DNA from: Bacillota bacterium
GTDB lineage: Bacteria; Bacillota; Clostridia; Christensenellales; Christensenellaceae
Assembly: GCA_023393165.1 (NCBI GenBank)
Contig: JAEWMJ010000007.1
Location: 1 to 7,156 of the forward strand
DNA length: 7,156 bases
Direction of reading: 5' to 3'
The position numbers were made by a program, and so were the translations under genes. The notes under the pieces are model-generated. The model was not told the DNA's origin, searched no databases, and was given only the letters and a program-made list of their open reading frames with translations. This document shows, piece after piece, positions 6,911-7,156 of this stretch. How positions within the stretch are numbered: position 1 is the stretch's first letter; each line of letters opens with the position of its first letter.

Positions 6911-6940
6911 GTAAAATAAAAAATACCCTCCTTATTTTAC
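6911..6940 (-). promoter_or_regulatory. Inverted repeat with the Shine-Dalgarno sequence in its loop, glycosidase leader
   Basis: GTAAAATAA and TTATTTTAC form a perfect 9-bp inverted repeat (6932-6940 and 6911-6919) ending immediately before the ATG at 6910. The 12-base loop carries GGAGGG. The linear gap from Shine-Dalgarno to the ATG is 15-16 bases, longer than normal, and folding of the stem would change the effective gap. The repeat also overlaps TAAAAT (6934-6939), which has TTGCAG 16 bases upstream, so it could instead be a DNA operator. The repeat is certain; its function is inference. Confidence 0.6.
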
Positions 6941-7012
6941 CATTTCTAACTGCGGCTGCAATCAGGATGGAAAGCGTATCTGTTCCTGACGCCAAATCCG
7001 AACCCTTTATTG

Positions 7013-7018
7013 ATTATA
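7013..7018 (-). promoter_or_regulatory. Possible -10 element of the glycosidase gene
   Basis: On the minus strand a perfect TATAAT lies about 100 bases upstream of the glycosidase start, which would give a leader of roughly 95 bases. No convincing -35 is seen at 16-18 bases spacing (GATAAT at 17). This is a weak call based on the -10 alone. Confidence 0.35.
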
Positions 7019-7078
7019 CCCTTTTTTATATGTGGATTATCATAGTAAGTGCAACAGGAAGGAAAAAAGGAAAAGAAG

Positions 7079-7148
7079 CAGCTCATTGACAAAACCGCTA
7101 TAATGGTAAGTGACGAAACCACCATTAGGGAGCGGAAGCAATGAGCTG
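7079..7148 (+). repeat. Nested inverted repeat (potential long hairpin) at the right edge
   Basis: Three paired segments nest inside one another: CAGCTCATTG/CAATGAGCTG (7079-7088 with 7139-7148, 10 bp), CCGCT/AGCGG (7095-7099 with 7131-7135) and TAATGGT/ACCATTA (7101-7107 with 7121-7127). They leave a 13-base terminal loop at 7108-7120 and small internal loops. The right arm contains a purine-rich AGGGAG and the ATG at 7141, so folding in RNA would hide the ribosome site and start codon of the putative plus-strand gene. Such structures occur near the ends of insertion sequences, where they limit transposase expression, but the family is not established here. A purine-only tract, about 7056-7078, lies just upstream. 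Confidence 0.7.
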
Positions 7149-7156
7149 TTACAAAC
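7141..7156 (+). CDS. Start of a plus-strand gene, possibly IS30-type transposase (partial)
   Basis: An ATG at 7141 is preceded by AGGGAG (7127-7132) at 8 bases spacing and opens a frame reading MSCYK before the window ends. Many IS30-family transposases begin with M-S-x-Y-K-H or similar, and a TATAAT (7099-7104) lies upstream, as in insertion-sequence left ends. Five codons cannot prove identity, and the gene may be something else. If real, it is divergent from the glycosidase gene and is the only plus-strand gene in the window. Confidence 0.3.

Noticed and set aside
6966..6989. Possible catabolite-response (cre) site upstream of the glycosidase
   Set aside because: TGGAAAGCG resembles half a cre site but carries an extra base, and the second half does not match.

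Overview
The window reads as chromosomal DNA of a low-to-mid GC Gram-positive bacterium of the class Clostridia. The main evidence is a CtsR heat-shock repressor operon (ctsR-mcsA-clpC) with a canonical CtsR box, which is restricted to Firmicutes-type bacteria, together with strong AGGAGG-like ribosome binding sites. The balanced base composition would suit a gut Clostridia lineage such as Christensenellales or Lachnospirales, but that placement is inference. Every well-supported gene lies on the minus strand, so transcription runs from high to low coordinates.

Layout in transcription order. (1) At the right edge (7079-7156) a nested inverted repeat sits over what looks like the ribosome binding site and first five codons of a plus-strand gene. 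The five residues MSCYK resemble the start of IS30-type transposases, but too little is present to be sure. (2) 4526-6910 encodes a 794-residue cytoplasmic family 3 beta-glycosidase with an unusual basic/hydrophobic C-terminal tail. Its Shine-Dalgarno sequence sits in the loop of a perfect 9-bp inverted repeat directly before the start codon. (3) 4417-4473 is a sigma-A-like promoter with a CtsR box just downstream of the -10. It drives ctsR (3948-4400), mcsA (3528-3941) and clpC (1110-3515), which are separated by 6 and 12 bases, followed by a strong intrinsic terminator at 1011-1043. (4) 457-975 encodes a divergent, cysteine-rich cobalamin adenosyltransferase-like protein. It overlaps by 20 bases the start of a NatA-like ABC transporter ATPase (1-476) that runs off the left edge.

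The CtsR operon is the most informative part. CtsR represses the operon, and ClpC is the AAA+ unfoldase that feeds ClpP. McsA normally works as activator of the arginine kinase McsB, but mcsB, which usually lies between mcsA and clpC, is absent here. The McsA protein is shortened and has three rather than four CxxC motifs, while ClpC still carries the two glutamates that bind phosphoarginine in Bacillus subtilis. This suggests a rewired CtsR circuit or an mcsB encoded elsewhere. I did not see a clearly unprecedented system. The items most worth a second look are the mcsB-less operon, the degenerate adenosyltransferase coupled to an ABC ATPase, the glycosidase leader hairpin, and the structured right edge.
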